Below are positions 18,330-27,834 of a DNA stretch of 64,000 nt, piece by piece. The notes under the pieces were generated by a model, which saw only the letters and a list, made by a program, of their open reading frames with translations, searched no databases and was not told the DNA's origin. Made by a program: the position numbers and the translations under genes. Source of the DNA: Rhodobacterales bacterium HKCCE3408 (lineage in GTDB: Bacteria; Pseudomonadota; Alphaproteobacteria; Rhodobacterales; Rhodobacteraceae); assembly GCA_015689705.1 (NCBI GenBank), contig WVSN01000005.1:62001-126000 (forward strand). The letters run 5' to 3'. How positions within the stretch are numbered: position 1 is the first letter of the stretch; every line of letters starts with the position of its first letter.

Positions 18330-19308
18330 CGTGGTACGGACAGGCGACAAAGTGGCCGGGGCCGGCGGGCTCCAGCATCGGACGCCGCTCGGCACAGGCG
18401 GGCCGCGCGACCGGGCAGCGGGTGCGGAAGGCGCAGCCCGAAGGCGGGTTCATCGGCGACGGCAGCTCGCCCTGGAGGATCTGCCGCGTCCGCGCCCGTT
18501 CGGCCGCCGGATCGGGGATCGGGACCGATGCGATGAGCGCCTTGGTGTAGGGATGACGCGGATTCTTCGCGAGTTCCGCCGCATCGGCAATCTCGACGAT
18601 GCGTCCGAGATACATGACGGCGATGCGGGTCGAGATATGCCGCACCACCGACAGGTCGTGCGCGATGAAGAGCAGCGACAGGCCCATCTGGCGCTGCAGT
18701 TCCTTCAATAGGTTCACAACCTGCGCCTGCACCGACACGTCGAGCGCCGAGACCGGTTCGTCGCAGACCACCAGTTCCGGCTCGGTCACGAGGGCCCGGG
18801 CGATGCCGATGCGCTGGCACTGGCCGCCGGAGAATTCATGCGGGTAGCGGTTCACGAGGGTCGGCAGCAGGCCGACGCGCTTCATCATCGCCTGCACCTT
18901 CTCGCGAACCGTCTCGCGCGGCATGTCCGGGAAGTGCGTCCTCAGCGGCTCGGCCACCACCTCGCCCACCGTCATGCGCGGGTTGAGCGCGGCGAGCGGA
19001 TCCTGGAAGACCATCTGGACGTGGCGTCCGTGCGCGCGGCGCTCGCGCGGGCCCAGGCGGGCGAGATCGTCGCCTTTCCACAGCACCCGGCCGTCAGAGA
19101 CCGGGACGGTGCCCACGACTGCGCGCGCGAGGGTCGATTTCCCGGATCCGCTTTCACCGACGAGACCGAGCGTCTCGCCGGGACCGATGGTCAGGTTGGC
19201 GCCGCTCACCGCCTGAAGCGTGTCGGGCGGTGTCCAGGGCCAGGAACCCCGGCGGGGAATAGAGAAAGTGACCGACAGGTCCTCGACGTTCAGGATCGGC
19301 GCGCTCAT
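18313..19308 (-). CDS. oppF: Oligopeptide/dipeptide ABC transporter ATP-binding protein (OppF/DppF)
   Basis: ATPase of 331 residues. Walker [10 protein letters not shown] at 51-59, signature FSGGQ and Walker B LVVCDEP are present, and the C-terminus carries the oligopeptide-family cysteine motif ([15 protein letters not shown]). Start at ATG 19308 overlaps the oppD stop (ATGA). An insert, [12 protein letters not shown], near residue 20-30 separates the first strands as in OppF-type subunits. Acts in the cytosol with OppD under the OppBC channel. Confidence 0.9.
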   Translation of the reverse strand: MSAPILNVEDLSVTFSIPRRGSWPWTPPDTLQAVSGANLTIGPGETLGLVGESGSGKSTLARAVVGTVPVSDGRVLWKGDDLARLGPRERRAHGRHVQMVFQDPLAALNPRMTVGEVVAEPLRTHFPDMPRETVREKVQAMMKRVGLLPTLVNRYPHEFSGGQCQRIGIARALVTEPELVVCDEPVSALDVSVQAQVVNLLKELQRQMGLSLLFIAHDLSVVRHISTRIAVMYLGRIVEIADAAELAKNPRHPYTKALIASVPIPDPAAERARTRQILQGELPSPMNPPSGCAFRTRCPVARPACAERRPMLEPAGPGHFVACPYHDAPAP

Positions 19309-20273
19309 GCGACCGCCTCCAGCGCCGCGTGGCAGGCCCGGCGTCGGCCCCGGCCAAAGCCTTCCAGCGCGGGCATCGTGCCGGCGCACGGCTCGAAGGC
19401 CAGCGGGCAGCGCGGCGAGAACGGGCAGCCTGCCGGTAATGCGGTCAGGTCCGGCGGATCGCCCGGGATGATCTGCAGATCCTCCTGCGGCACGTCGAGC
19501 CGCGGAACCGCAGCCAGCAGCCCATGCGTGTAGGGGTGGCCCGGCGCGGCGAAGACGGCATCGGTCGGACCCTTCTCCATCACCCGGCCGCCATACATCA
19601 CCAGCGTCTCCTCGCAGGACCCCGCCACGATCCCGAGATCGTGGGTGATGAGGATGATGGCCGTACCGAACTCCTCCCGGATCTCGGTCATCAGGTCCAT
19701 GATCTGCGCCTGCACCGTGACGTCGAGCGCGGTCGTCGGCTCGTCGGCGATGAGCAGGCGCGGGCGGCAGAGAAGTGCCATGGCGATCATGATGCGCTGC
19801 CGCATCCCGCCCGAAAACTCGTGCGGATACATCCCAAGCCGCGCCCGCGCGTCGGGAATGCGGACGGCGTCGAGCATCTTCGCCGCCTCGTCCCAGGCCG
19901 CGCGCTTCGACCGGCCCTTGTGCAGGACCAGCACCTCAGCCATCTGGTCGCCCACGCGCATGTAGGGGTTCAGACTGGTCATCGGGTCCTGGAAGATCAT
20001 CGCGATCTCGTCGGCCCGGATCCGGTTCAGCTTGTCCTCCGGCAGGTTCAGGATCTCCTGCCCGTCGAACCGGACGCTGCCCGCCGCCGTCCCGTTCTTC
20101 GCCAGAAGCCCCATCATCGCGAAGGCCATCTGCGTCTTGCCCGACCCGCTCTCGCCCACGATGGCGAGTGTCTCACCGCGGTCGAGCGACAGCGACAGCC
20201 CGTTCACCGCGCTCACGGTTCCGTCCGGCGTGTCGAAGGAAACGGTCAGGTCGGTGACGTCCAGAAGCGGCAT
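19305..20273 (-). CDS. oppD: Oligopeptide/dipeptide ABC transporter ATP-binding protein (OppD/DppD)
   Basis: ATPase of 322 residues, [13 protein letters not shown] start. Walker A GESGSGKT, signature FSGGMRQRI, Walker [13 protein letters not shown] and the C-terminal [14 protein letters not shown] cysteine motif match OppD/DppD. TGATG overlap with oppC upstream and ATGA overlap with oppF downstream. Confidence 0.9.
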   Translation of the reverse strand: MPLLDVTDLTVSFDTPDGTVSAVNGLSLSLDRGETLAIVGESGSGKTQMAFAMMGLLAKNGTAAGSVRFDGQEILNLPEDKLNRIRADEIAMIFQDPMTSLNPYMRVGDQMAEVLVLHKGRSKRAAWDEAAKMLDAVRIPDARARLGMYPHEFSGGMRQRIMIAMALLCRPRLLIADEPTTALDVTVQAQIMDLMTEIREEFGTAIILITHDLGIVAGSCEETLVMYGGRVMEKGPTDAVFAAPGHPYTHGLLAAVPRLDVPQEDLQIIPGDPPDLTALPAGCPFSPRCPLAFEPCAGTMPALEGFGRGRRRACHAALEAVA

Positions 20274-21184
20274 CAGCGGTCCTTGGGGTCGAGTGCGTCA
20301 CGCAGCCCGTCTCCGACGAAGAAGAAGGCGAAGAGCGTGACGACGAAGAAGAAGAGCGGGAAGGCCAGCATCCAGAGCGTCCCGTTGACGATTTCCCCCG
20401 CGCCCTCGGAGATCAGCGCACCCCAGGAGGTCAGCGGCTCCTGCACCCCGAGGCCGAGGAAGGAGATGAACGACTCGTAGATGATCATCGAGGGAACGAG
20501 GAGCGTGGCGTAGACGATCACGACGCCAAGGAGGTTCGGCACGATATGGCGCAGGATGATCGTCAGCGGCGCGACTCCCGTCGCGACGGCGGCCTCGACG
20601 AATTCCTTTCCGCGCAGGCTGAGGGTCTGACCGCGTGCGATCCGCGCCATGTCCAGCCACGAGATCAGCCCGATCCCGACGAACAGCATGATCATCGATT
20701 TGCCGAAGACGACGAGCAGCAGGATCAGGACGAACATGTACGGCACGCTCATCAGCACGTCGACGATGCGCATCATCAGGTTGTCCGTCCGGCCGCCGAA
20801 ATACCCGGCGATTGCGCCATAGAGCGTGCCGACGACGACCGCGATCACGGCGCCGACGATCCCGACCATGAGCGACACCTGCGTACCCTGCACCGTGCGC
20901 GCGAAGAGGTCGCGCCCGGTCCGGTCGGTCCCGAACCAGTGCGTGGCCGATGGCCGCCCGGCCGTGTCGACCTGCCCGAGGACGTTCCAGTCGATCTCGT
21001 CGTAACGCCACGGGCTGATGAAGGGGCCGACGATGGCGAAGATCGCGACAAGGACGAGGATCACAAGCGAAACGAGCGCGGCCCGGTTGCGGAAGAACCG
21101 CGCCCGCGCGTCGGCCCAGAGCGAGCGTCCACGGACGGCTTGCCCCTCGGCCAGGTCCTGTGCGGCTGTCTTCGTCGCGAACAT
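20273..21184 (-). CDS. oppC: Oligopeptide ABC transporter permease (OppC)
   Basis: Membrane permease of 303 residues with a cytosolic N-terminus and OppC-type N-terminal domain ([21 protein letters not shown]). The family hallmark [15 protein letters not shown] precedes the core domain, and the EAA loop is [22 protein letters not shown]-terminus [13 protein letters not shown] is the usual OppC ending. Four bases separate it from oppB. Confidence 0.92.
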   Translation of the reverse strand: MFATKTAAQDLAEGQAVRGRSLWADARARFFRNRAALVSLVILVLVAIFAIVGPFISPWRYDEIDWNVLGQVDTAGRPSATHWFGTDRTGRDLFARTVQGTQVSLMVGIVGAVIAVVVGTLYGAIAGYFGGRTDNLMMRIVDVLMSVPYMFVLILLLVVFGKSMIMLFVGIGLISWLDMARIARGQTLSLRGKEFVEAAVATGVAPLTIILRHIVPNLLGVVIVYATLLVPSMIIYESFISFLGLGVQEPLTSWGALISEGAGEIVNGTLWMLAFPLFFFVVTLFAFFFVGDGLRDALDPKDR

Positions 21185-21188
21185 CGGC

Positions 21189-22112
21189 TCAGTACCTGAT
21201 CTTGGGGTCGATCCATGCGTAGAGCAGATCGACGACGAGGTTGAACAGTATGGTCAGGGTCCCGAGCAGCACCGTGATCCCCATCATCACGCCGTAGTCG
21301 CGGTTGAGCGCAGAGGCGGTGAAGAACTGCCCGATCCCGCCAGTCGAGAAGTAGACGTCGATGACCACCGATCCGGTGATCATGCCGACGAAGGCGGGGC
21401 CGAGATACGAGATGACCGGCAGAAGCGCCGGCTTCAGCGCGTGACGCAGCACGATCCGGCGCATGGGCAGCCCTTTGGCGCGCGCGGTGCGGATGTAGTT
21501 CGACGTCAGCACTTCGAGCATCGAGGCCCGCGCGATCCGCGCGATCGAGGCCATGAACGAGGTCGACAATGCGATGACGGGCAGGATCACGTACTGGATC
21601 TGTCCGCCCTGCCAGCCGCCGCCCGGCAGCCAGCCAAGCCAGAGCGTGAAAATCAGGACGAGGATCGGCGCCATGACGAAATTCGGCAGCACCTGCGCCC
21701 CGACCGAGATGCCGACGGCGGTGTAGTCGAGCCAGGTGTTGTGCCGGACCGCGGCGACGATGCCGAGCGTGCCGCCGACGAGGACGGCGACGATGAAGCT
21801 CCAGAATCCGTAGGTCAGGGTGACCGGGAAGCCCTGCGCGATCAGGTCGTTCACGTCCTGGTCGCGGTAGATGAAGGACGGGCCGAAGTCGAATTCGAAG
21901 ATGATGCCCGAGATGTAGCGCCAGATCTGCACGAGGAACGGCTGGTCGAGCCCGTATTCGGCCTCGAGATTGGCCATCACCGCTGGCGGGATCCCCCGGT
22001 CAGACGCGAACGGGCTGCCCGGCGCCGCGTACATCATCACGAAGGTCGCGACGATCAGGATCAGAAGGACCGGAACCGCGATCAGCAGGCGCTTGAGGAT
22101 GAAGGCGATCAT
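21189..22112 (-). CDS. oppB: Oligopeptide ABC transporter permease (OppB)
   Basis: Membrane permease of 307 residues. First helix at about 8-28 (RLLIAVPVLLILIVATFVMMY), periplasmic loop with PGSPF and EYGLDQPFLVQIW, then the core with EAA loop NYIRTARAKGLPMRRIVLRHAL and the ending YAWIDPKIRY, all standard OppB features. It follows the receptor gene after a strong stem-loop. Confidence 0.92.
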   Translation of the reverse strand: MIAFILKRLLIAVPVLLILIVATFVMMYAAPGSPFASDRGIPPAVMANLEAEYGLDQPFLVQIWRYISGIIFEFDFGPSFIYRDQDVNDLIAQGFPVTLTYGFWSFIVAVLVGGTLGIVAAVRHNTWLDYTAVGISVGAQVLPNFVMAPILVLIFTLWLGWLPGGGWQGGQIQYVILPVIALSTSFMASIARIARASMLEVLTSNYIRTARAKGLPMRRIVLRHALKPALLPVISYLGPAFVGMITGSVVIDVYFSTGGIGQFFTASALNRDYGVMMGITVLLGTLTILFNLVVDLLYAWIDPKIRY

Positions 22113-22126
22113 GAAGACGAGATAGC

Positions 22127-22156
22127 GCCGGGGCGGGCAAGGTCACCCGCCCCGGC
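22127..22156 (-). other. GC-rich stem-loop between oppA and oppB
   Basis: GCCGGGGCGGG (22127-22137) and CCCGCCCCGGC (22146-22156) form a perfect 11-bp stem with an 8-base loop. It begins 8 bases after the oppA stop. There is no T-run, so it likely protects the oppA mRNA end or partly stops transcription rather than fully terminating it. Confidence 0.6.
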
Positions 22157-22164
22157 AATCGTGA

Positions 22165-23790
22165 TCAGGAACCGTCTGCGACGCGGTAGATGTCGCGGAC
22201 GTACCAGTTGTTCTCGGCGTTATCGAACGGCCAGTTCCGGATCGTCGGATCGAGCACGAAGGTCTGCGTGTAGTGGTAGATCGGAACGATCGCCGCCTCG
22301 TCGGCGAGGATCTGCTCGGCCTGCGTGTAAAGCGGCTGAGGATCCGAGGACGTCGCCGCCTCGGCCAGCAGCGCGTCGTATTCCTCGTTCATGAACTTGC
22401 CGTCGTTGTTGGAGTTGTTCGACGTCAGCAGGTCGAGGAAGGTCGAGGCCTCGTTATAGTCCGCACACCAGCCGCCCCGGGCGAGGTCGAAGTTCTGGTT
22501 GCCGCGCAGTTCCAGATACGACTGCCATTCGTAGTTCGACAGCGTCACCTCGATCCCGATCGGGCGCCACATCTGCTGCAGCACCGCCGCGACCTGCCGG
22601 TGCGCTTCGGAGGTGTTGTAGATCAGGTCGAGCTCGAGCGGATTGTCGGGTCCGTAGCCGGCTTCCTCGATCAGTTCGGCCGCGCGCGCCATCCGCTCTT
22701 CCTGGGTCCACGTCGAGTAGTCGATGGTCGGCAGTTCGAAGCCGGCGGTCGCCCAGTGGGTGAAGCTGTAGGCCGGAGCCTGTCCTTCCTGCAGCACCTG
22801 GTCGGTGATGACGTTGCGGTTGACGGCGTAGCTCAGGGCCTGGCGCACCCGCACATCCTGGAGCGCGGGGTTGCCGCTCTCGGACTGGTTGATCACGTAG
22901 TAGTACGAGCAGAGGCGCGGGACCGAATGGGCCACGTCCGGCGTCTCGGCCTCGAGCCGCGGGTAGGTCGCGGGCGGAAGCGAGTCCATCATGTCGAACT
23001 CGCCCGCCTGGAACCGCGCGAGCGCCTGCGAGGAATCGTTGATCACGTAGCCGGTGATCTCCTCGATGATGACGTCGTCGGCGCCGTAGTAGTTCGGGTT
23101 CTTCGCCAGGTGGAAGAATTCGTTCACCGCGATCTCGTCGAGGATGTAGGCCCCGTTCACGACGATGTTCTCGGGGTCGGTCCAGTCGGCGCCGTACTGT
23201 TCCACTGTGGCCTGATGCGTCGGCATGAACGTGTAGTGGACGGTCATCTGCGGGAAGTAGGGCAGCGGGTTGTTCAGCGTCACCTCGAGCGTGTGATCAT
23301 CGATGGCGCGAACGCCGAGCTCGGAGGGATCCATCTCGCCGGCGATGATCTCGGCGGCGTTCACGATCTGCGACAGCTCCACATACCAGGCGTATTCCGA
23401 CGCGGTCGCCGGATCGGCCGCACGGCGCCAGGCGTAGACGAAATCGTTTGCCGTCACCGGGTCGCCGTTCGACCAGTTGGCGTCCCGGAGCGTGAAGGTC
23501 CAGGTCTGGTTGTCATCGGACGACCATTCGGTCGCCATGCCCGGCCGCAGCGTGCCGTCGGCGTTCTGCGTCAGGAGCCCCTCGAACATCTGCCGCGCGA
23601 CGTGGCCGCCGGCGGTTTCCTCGATGAGCTGCGGATCGAGCGTCGGGAACTGGTCGAGCAGCCGGTAGCTGAAGCTCTGATTCTCCGACAGCGCCTCTCC
23701 GGTATCGGGATGAGTGGCCTGCGCCAGCGCGGCGCCGCCGAACGCAATCATCGCGATTGCGGCGGTCGTACCCAGAAATGCCTTGGTCAT
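22165..23790 (-). CDS. oppA: Oligopeptide ABC transporter substrate-binding protein (OppA)
   Basis: Periplasmic receptor of SBP family 5, 541 residues, the usual OppA size. Signal peptide at about 1-23 (MIAFGGAALAQA). The family segments FSYRLLDQFPTLDPQLIEET, ANDFVYAWRRAADP and GWCADYNEASTFLDLL are of true OppA type, so peptides are the first guess, although related receptors bind opines or other solutes. First gene of oppABCDF-FAD oxidase on the minus strand. Ribosome site GGGAGA precedes the ATG at 23790. Confidence 0.9.
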   Translation of the reverse strand: MTKAFLGTTAAIAMIAFGGAALAQATHPDTGEALSENQSFSYRLLDQFPTLDPQLIEETAGGHVARQMFEGLLTQNADGTLRPGMATEWSSDDNQTWTFTLRDANWSNGDPVTANDFVYAWRRAADPATASEYAWYVELSQIVNAAEIIAGEMDPSELGVRAIDDHTLEVTLNNPLPYFPQMTVHYTFMPTHQATVEQYGADWTDPENIVVNGAYILDEIAVNEFFHLAKNPNYYGADDVIIEEITGYVINDSSQALARFQAGEFDMMDSLPPATYPRLEAETPDVAHSVPRLCSYYYVINQSESGNPALQDVRVRQALSYAVNRNVITDQVLQEGQAPAYSFTHWATAGFELPTIDYSTWTQEERMARAAELIEEAGYGPDNPLELDLIYNTSEAHRQVAAVLQQMWRPIGIEVTLSNYEWQSYLELRGNQNFDLARGGWCADYNEASTFLDLLTSNNSNNDGKFMNEEYDALLAEAATSSDPQPLYTQAEQILADEAAIVPIYHYTQTFVLDPTIRNWPFDNAENNWYVRDIYRVADGS

Positions 23791-23846
23791 GGTCGTCTCC
23801 CTGTTGATGGGTCCGCGCGGGATCTCTTGTCCCCATTTGCGGTGAA

Positions 23847-23863
23847 TGCGGGATGGTCCCGCA
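23847..23863. promoter_or_regulatory. Inverted repeat upstream of oppA
   Basis: TGCGGGA-TGG-TCCCGCA, perfect 7-bp arms, 57 bases upstream of the oppA start in the 142-base gap between ispD and oppA. It may be an operator or a 5'-leader hairpin of the opp transcript. I found no convincing -35/-10 pair nearby. Confidence 0.35.
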
Positions 23864-23932
23864 ATTCCCTGTTCTCTGCAACAGATTGTGTCCGGTCCCC
23901 CGGGCTGACGCTGCGGCAGCGGCAGGCGCGGT

Positions 23933-24601
23933 CTATCCGAGCAGCGCGCGCCCCCGTTCGAGGTCCGCGGCGGAGGTGATCTTGAAATTGGCCTCGTCGC
24001 CGGGAACGACCTGCACGGTCAGCCCGGCGGCGCGCGCGACGGCGACATCGTCCGCGGCCTCGGCGTCGCTCGCGCGGTGGGCGGACAGGATGGCCTCGAA
24101 CCTGAAACCCTGCGGGGTCTGCGCCCGCCACAGGCCCGCCCGCGGGACCGGATCGATGGCCAGACCGTCCTCGGCCCGCCACAGCGCGTCGACCACCGGC
24201 AACGCCGCGAAGGCGCCGTCCGCCGTGTCGAGTGCCGTTCGCACGGCCGAAATGACATTCACGCTGATGAACGGCCGGGCCGCATCGTGGATCAGAACCT
24301 TGGCCGGCTGCCGCTCGGCCAGCGCCTCGAGCCCCGCCCGGACCGACGCGGCGCGGTTCGCTCCGCCGGATACCGGCGCGACGAGGCGCGGATCGCCCAG
24401 GCCCGCGACCGCCTCATCGTAGAGCGTCCGGTCGTCGGGATGGATCACGCAGAGCACCGGCCCGTCGATATCGGTCGCGAGAAAGGCCTCGATCGTGCGG
24501 CGCAGCACGCAGCGATCGCCCAGAGGGAGATACTGCTTTGGCATCTCGGCGCCGAGGCGATGCCCCCGCCCGGCCGCAACGATGATGACCGCGTCCGTCA
24601 C
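23933..24601 (-). CDS. ispD: 2-C-methyl-D-erythritol 4-phosphate cytidylyltransferase
   Basis: MEP-pathway enzyme (CTP + MEP to CDP-ME), 222 residues. CTP-binding loop AAGRGHRLGAEMPKQY near the N-terminus, HDAARPF in the middle, TPQGFR, and the C-terminal NFKITSAADL are the diagnostic motifs. I choose the GTG at 24601 because GAAGAGGG lies a few bases upstream and the protein begins directly with the nucleotide-binding strand; the longer frame begins at a TTG. Many alphaproteobacteria carry an IspDF fusion, but here no ispF domain or neighbour is present. Confidence 0.9.
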   Translation of the reverse strand: MTDAVIIVAAGRGHRLGAEMPKQYLPLGDRCVLRRTIEAFLATDIDGPVLCVIHPDDRTLYDEAVAGLGDPRLVAPVSGGANRAASVRAGLEALAERQPAKVLIHDAARPFISVNVISAVRTALDTADGAFAALPVVDALWRAEDGLAIDPVPRAGLWRAQTPQGFRFEAILSAHRASDAEAADDVAVARAAGLTVQVVPGDEANFKITSAADLERGRALLG

Positions 24602-24829
24602 GTCGCCCTCTTCCACATCACACGCGATCAAACAGCGCCGGCGGGGCTTTGTCCATCACGCGGCAGGCTGTTCCGGAACCGGTGGATGCCCCGTTCCCGC
24701 GATACATCGCCCGCATGGCACACAGCACCACCGTGCCGCCTGCGCGGAAAAGCGCGCGACCCGGCATCGTCGGCTGGCCAGCGCGACCGGAACCTCCTAG
24801 CAAGGGCCGACCATTCTCACGGCTGATCC

Positions 24830-25990
24830 ATGACCGATCTTCGCACCCCGTGGCGCGCCGTCGCGGCCGCCTTCGCGCTCAACGGCACGCTCCTCGGTGT
24901 CTGGGCCGCGCGCATCCCCGCCGTCATGGAGCGGCACGACCTCGACGAGGGCGAATTCGGCCTGATGCTGCTCGCCATGGGTCTCGGCGCGCTGATCTCG
25001 TTTCCGATCGCGGGCAAGGTCGCGGACAGCCGCGGCGCGGTTGGCGTCACCCGATTTCTCGCGGTGACAGCCCCGCTGACGGTGCTCGTTGTCGGCCTTG
25101 CGCCATCGCCCTGGATCCTCGCCCCCGCCCTCTTCGCCTTCGGCATGACCTACGGCGCGATGGACGTGACGATGAATTCCTGGGCGACGGAAGTCGAAAG
25201 GGCGATGGGACGCTCGGTCATGTCCTCCTTCCACGCCATGTGGAGCTTCGGTGCCGGCTTCGGCGCCGCGACCGGCTATGTGGCCGCGAAGGCCGGGCTG
25301 CCCGTCCCGCTTCATTTTCTCCTCGCCATCCTGCTCGCCGGCCTGCTCCTCGGTCCGTTCCTGACGCAGCCCTGGACCTCGGACCGGCGCGCGTCGACCG
25401 GGTCCGAGCCGTTCCTTGCCATTCCGCGCGGTGCGCTGATCCTCGTCGGCGTCATTGCGCTTGCCTCCGGTCTGGGCGAAGGCGCGATGGCGGACTGGAG
25501 CGCGGTCTTCCTGCGCGATGTCGCAGGAACCGGCGAGGCGCGGGCGACGCTCGGCTACACGATCTATTCGGTGACGATGGTCGCGATGCGGCTTGTCGTC
25601 GACCGCCTGGTGACGCGCTTCGGGCCACGTCTCGTCGCGCGGGCCAGTGGGCTCTCGGCGGCGCTCGGCCTCGCGCTTGTCACGGGTATCGCGACCTATC
25701 CGGCCGCGCTCGTCGGCTTCGTCCTCATGGGCTGCGGCTACGCCGCGCTCATCCCGCTTGCGTTCAGCCGTGCCGGGGCGGACCCTGTCCTGCCACCGGG
25801 TCAGGGGATCGCGGCCGTGGCGACCTTCGGCTACGGCGCGATCCTGCTCGGGCCGCCGGTCATCGGCTTCATCGCCGATATCAGCTCGCTTCGGGTCGCC
25901 TTCGTTCTTCTCGGTGTCTTTGCGCTGGCGGTCGCTGCACTCGCCCCGGTGCTGGAGCCCGCCGCCCGCCGGCAGACGGCTGCGGCCTGA
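24830..25990 (+). CDS. MFS transporter (YbjJ-like)
   Basis: Major facilitator of 386 residues with about twelve hydrophobic helices. It resembles the YbjJ-type group: VWAARIPAVMERHDLDEGEFGLMLLAMGLGALI at the start, a GKVADSRGA loop 2-3 motif, and DVTMNSWATEVE in helix 5 region. The substrate is unknown. Preceded by a 228-base gap from ispD in which I see no gene or clear site. It converges with the GlxA regulator gene; the stops flank CCTGAATTCAGG, a 12-bp palindrome at 25986-25997. Confidence 0.85.
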   Translation: MTDLRTPWRAVAAAFALNGTLLGVWAARIPAVMERHDLDEGEFGLMLLAMGLGALISFPIAGKVADSRGAVGVTRFLAVTAPLTVLVVGLAPSPWILAPALFAFGMTYGAMDVTMNSWATEVERAMGRSVMSSFHAMWSFGAGFGAATGYVAAKAGLPVPLHFLLAILLAGLLLGPFLTQPWTSDRRASTGSEPFLAIPRGALILVGVIALASGLGEGAMADWSAVFLRDVAGTGEARATLGYTIYSVTMVAMRLVVDRLVTRFGPRLVARASGLSAALGLALVTGIATYPAALVGFVLMGCGYAALIPLAFSRAGADPVLPPGQGIAAVATFGYGAILLGPPVIGFIADISSLRVAFVLLGVFALAVAALAPVLEPAARRQTAAA

Positions 25991-25992
25991 AT

Positions 25993-27000
25993 TCAGGTCA
26001 GCCGTCCGCGCTGCATCATCGGGGTGACGCCGAAGGTCGTGCGGTAGACGCGCGTGAAGTGGCCGGGGCTCGAGAAGCCGCAGGCCAGCGCCACCTCGAT
26101 CACCGACATCTCCGTCTGGAGTAACAGGTGCCGCGCGCGTTCGAGGCGGAGGCCCATGTAGTACTTCTTTGGCGAGGTGTTCAGATACTTCCCGAACAGC
26201 CTTTCGAGCTGGCGAACCGAAATGCCGAGGCGCACGGCGATGTCAGCCGGAGGCACGGGGTCGTCGATACTGGCGCGCATCGCCTCTATCGCGCGGGTCA
26301 GATGCGGATTTCGGATGCCGGTCCTTGACTGCAGCGACACGCGCTGCCCGGCCGAGGCCTCGCGCACCGCGTTGTAGACCATCTGATCCGCGACGGCGAC
26401 AGACAGGTCATACCCGTGGTCGCGCTCGATCAGGTGCAGCATCAGGTCGGCCGTGGCGCTGCCACCCGAGGCCGTCACGTATTTCTCGTCGGCAACGAAC
26501 ACGTTCCGGACGAGGTTCACCTCCGGGAAGGCCTCGGTGAAGGCGTCGTGATATTCCCAGTGGATCGCCGCCTTCATGCCATTCAGGAACCCCGCCTGCG
26601 CGAGGATCCAGCCCCCGGAGCAGAGCGCGCCGATCTTTGTCGGGCGCGTCCGGGCAACCTTGCGGAGGACGACCGCCAGATCGTGATGGTCGCGCTTCTG
26701 CATGCCGATGCCCGACAGCACGAACAGCCGGTCGCAGTCAGGTAATTCCGCAAAGGAATGGTGCACGAGAATGACCGTGCCGTCCGAGCTTTTCGCCGTG
26801 GCTCCGTCGGCCGAGGCATAGGACCAGCGATACAACTCCTTTCCGCTGACGAGGTTCGCGATCCGCAGGGGGTCGACGGCGCAGGAGAAGGCGAGATGGG
26901 TGAAATCCTCGACCAGTGCGAAGACGAAATGCTGCGTGCCCGCCGCGCGAAGCAGAGCGCGGTCCGGAGCCGTCGCAGAAGCGCCGCCCTCATCCTTCAT
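25993..27000 (-). CDS. GlxA family transcriptional regulator (DJ-1/PfpI + AraC HTH)
   Basis: Regulator of 335 residues. The N-terminal half is a DJ-1/PfpI-like sensor (FVFALVEDFTHLAFSCAVDPLRIAN, then IGALCSGGWILAQAG with the nucleophile-elbow Cys). The C-terminal 100 residues hold two AraC helix-turn-helix motifs (VPPADIAVRLGISVRQLERLFGKYL; SVIEVALACGFSSPGHFTRVYRTTFG). GlxA-family members (GbdR, CdhR, SouR, ArgR types) often control catabolism of quaternary amines or amino acids. ATG at 27000 has GAGAGGG upstream; a GTG at 27021 is also in frame. It is divergent from the GntR-led operon and probably regulates it. Confidence 0.88.
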   Translation of the reverse strand: MKDEGGASATAPDRALLRAAGTQHFVFALVEDFTHLAFSCAVDPLRIANLVSGKELYRWSYASADGATAKSSDGTVILVHHSFAELPDCDRLFVLSGIGMQKRDHHDLAVVLRKVARTRPTKIGALCSGGWILAQAGFLNGMKAAIHWEYHDAFTEAFPEVNLVRNVFVADEKYVTASGGSATADLMLHLIERDHGYDLSVAVADQMVYNAVREASAGQRVSLQSRTGIRNPHLTRAIEAMRASIDDPVPPADIAVRLGISVRQLERLFGKYLNTSPKKYYMGLRLERARHLLLQTEMSVIEVALACGFSSPGHFTRVYRTTFGVTPMMQRGRLT

Positions 27001-27048
27001 GGACGTCCCTCTCGATGTCACGCCCGGCCTCGCCGAGTCGCAACTCTA

Positions 27049-27077
27049 TTGTAGACATATTGTATTATGTGAGTCTA
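27049..27077. promoter_or_regulatory. AT-rich divergent operator/promoter between glxA-type and gntR-type genes
   Basis: The 111-base gap contains the most AT-rich tract of this region. It has nested inverted repeats: TAGAC (27052-27056) with GTCTA (27073-27077), and inside them ACATA with TATGT (27055-27070). TTGTAGACAT at 27049-27058 resembles the TTGTANACAA form of FadR/FCD-type GntR sites. Likely a shared control region for the two divergent regulators. Confidence 0.45.
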
Positions 27078-27111
27078 TATCGCAGGGACTCAGGTAAACG
27101 GGGGACGTGAC

Positions 27112-27834
27112 GTGGCTGCGGGCGGCAAGAGCAGACGGGCGGAGTGCGAGAGCGATCTGCGCCAGCGTATCCTGACGCAGGAGCTGGAGCCGGGCACCTA
27201 CCTCGACGAGACGCAGCTTGCCGACCACTACGCCATGTCGCGCCCGCCTTTGCGGGAGGTGCTGCGTGACCTCGCCGGCGAAGGTTACGTCGTCCTGCAT
27301 CGAAACCGGGGCGCGCAGGTCGCGCCGATGACGCACAAGACCCTGCGCAACTTTTTCGTCGCCGCGCCGATGATCTACGCCGCCGTCACCCGGCTTGCCG
27401 CGGAACACGCCCGCCCCGCCCAGATCATGCAGCTCAAGGATATCCAGCTTCTGTTCCGCCGCGCGATCCGCGACGGCGACGCGGCCGAGCGCGCGCTGAT
27501 GAACGAACGCTTTCATGCCCAGATCGGCGACATGGCCGACAACGAGTATCTGATGCCGAGCCTCCGCCGGCTCCTCATCGACCACACCCGCATCTCGATG
27601 ACCTTCTACAATCCGCGCCATCCGAAGCTGGCTGCGCAGCGCGCCGTCGCCGCCGACCAGCACGATGAGTTCATTGCCTTGATCGAGGCGGGTGACGCGG
27701 ACAGTGCGGCCGACCTGGCTGTCGCGCACTGGGAGCTGTCGCGGGCCGAGATCGAAAGCTTCGTCACGCCGCAATCGATGGACATTCCGCTCGGGCTCGC
27801 GCCCGGCGCCGTATCGGGACAGGGAAAATCATGA
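27112..27834 (+). CDS. GntR family transcriptional regulator (FadR/FCD subfamily)
   Basis: Regulator of 240 residues: winged helix at about 10-75 (LRQRILTQELEPGTYLDETQLADHYAMSRPPLREVLRDLAGEGYV) and an all-helical FCD effector domain with the metal-type His ligands (NERFHAQIGDMADN, DQHDEFIALIEAGD, AVAHWELSR). The start is the GTG at 27112, preceded by GGGGGA. It is the first gene of a four-gene operon (ATGA overlap with the DapA-like gene) and probably responds to a substrate or intermediate of that pathway. Confidence 0.87.
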   Translation: MAAGGKSRRAECESDLRQRILTQELEPGTYLDETQLADHYAMSRPPLREVLRDLAGEGYVVLHRNRGAQVAPMTHKTLRNFFVAAPMIYAAVTRLAAEHARPAQIMQLKDIQLLFRRAIRDGDAAERALMNERFHAQIGDMADNEYLMPSLRRLLIDHTRISMTFYNPRHPKLAAQRAVAADQHDEFIALIEAGDADSAADLAVAHWELSRAEIESFVTPQSMDIPLGLAPGAVSGQGKS

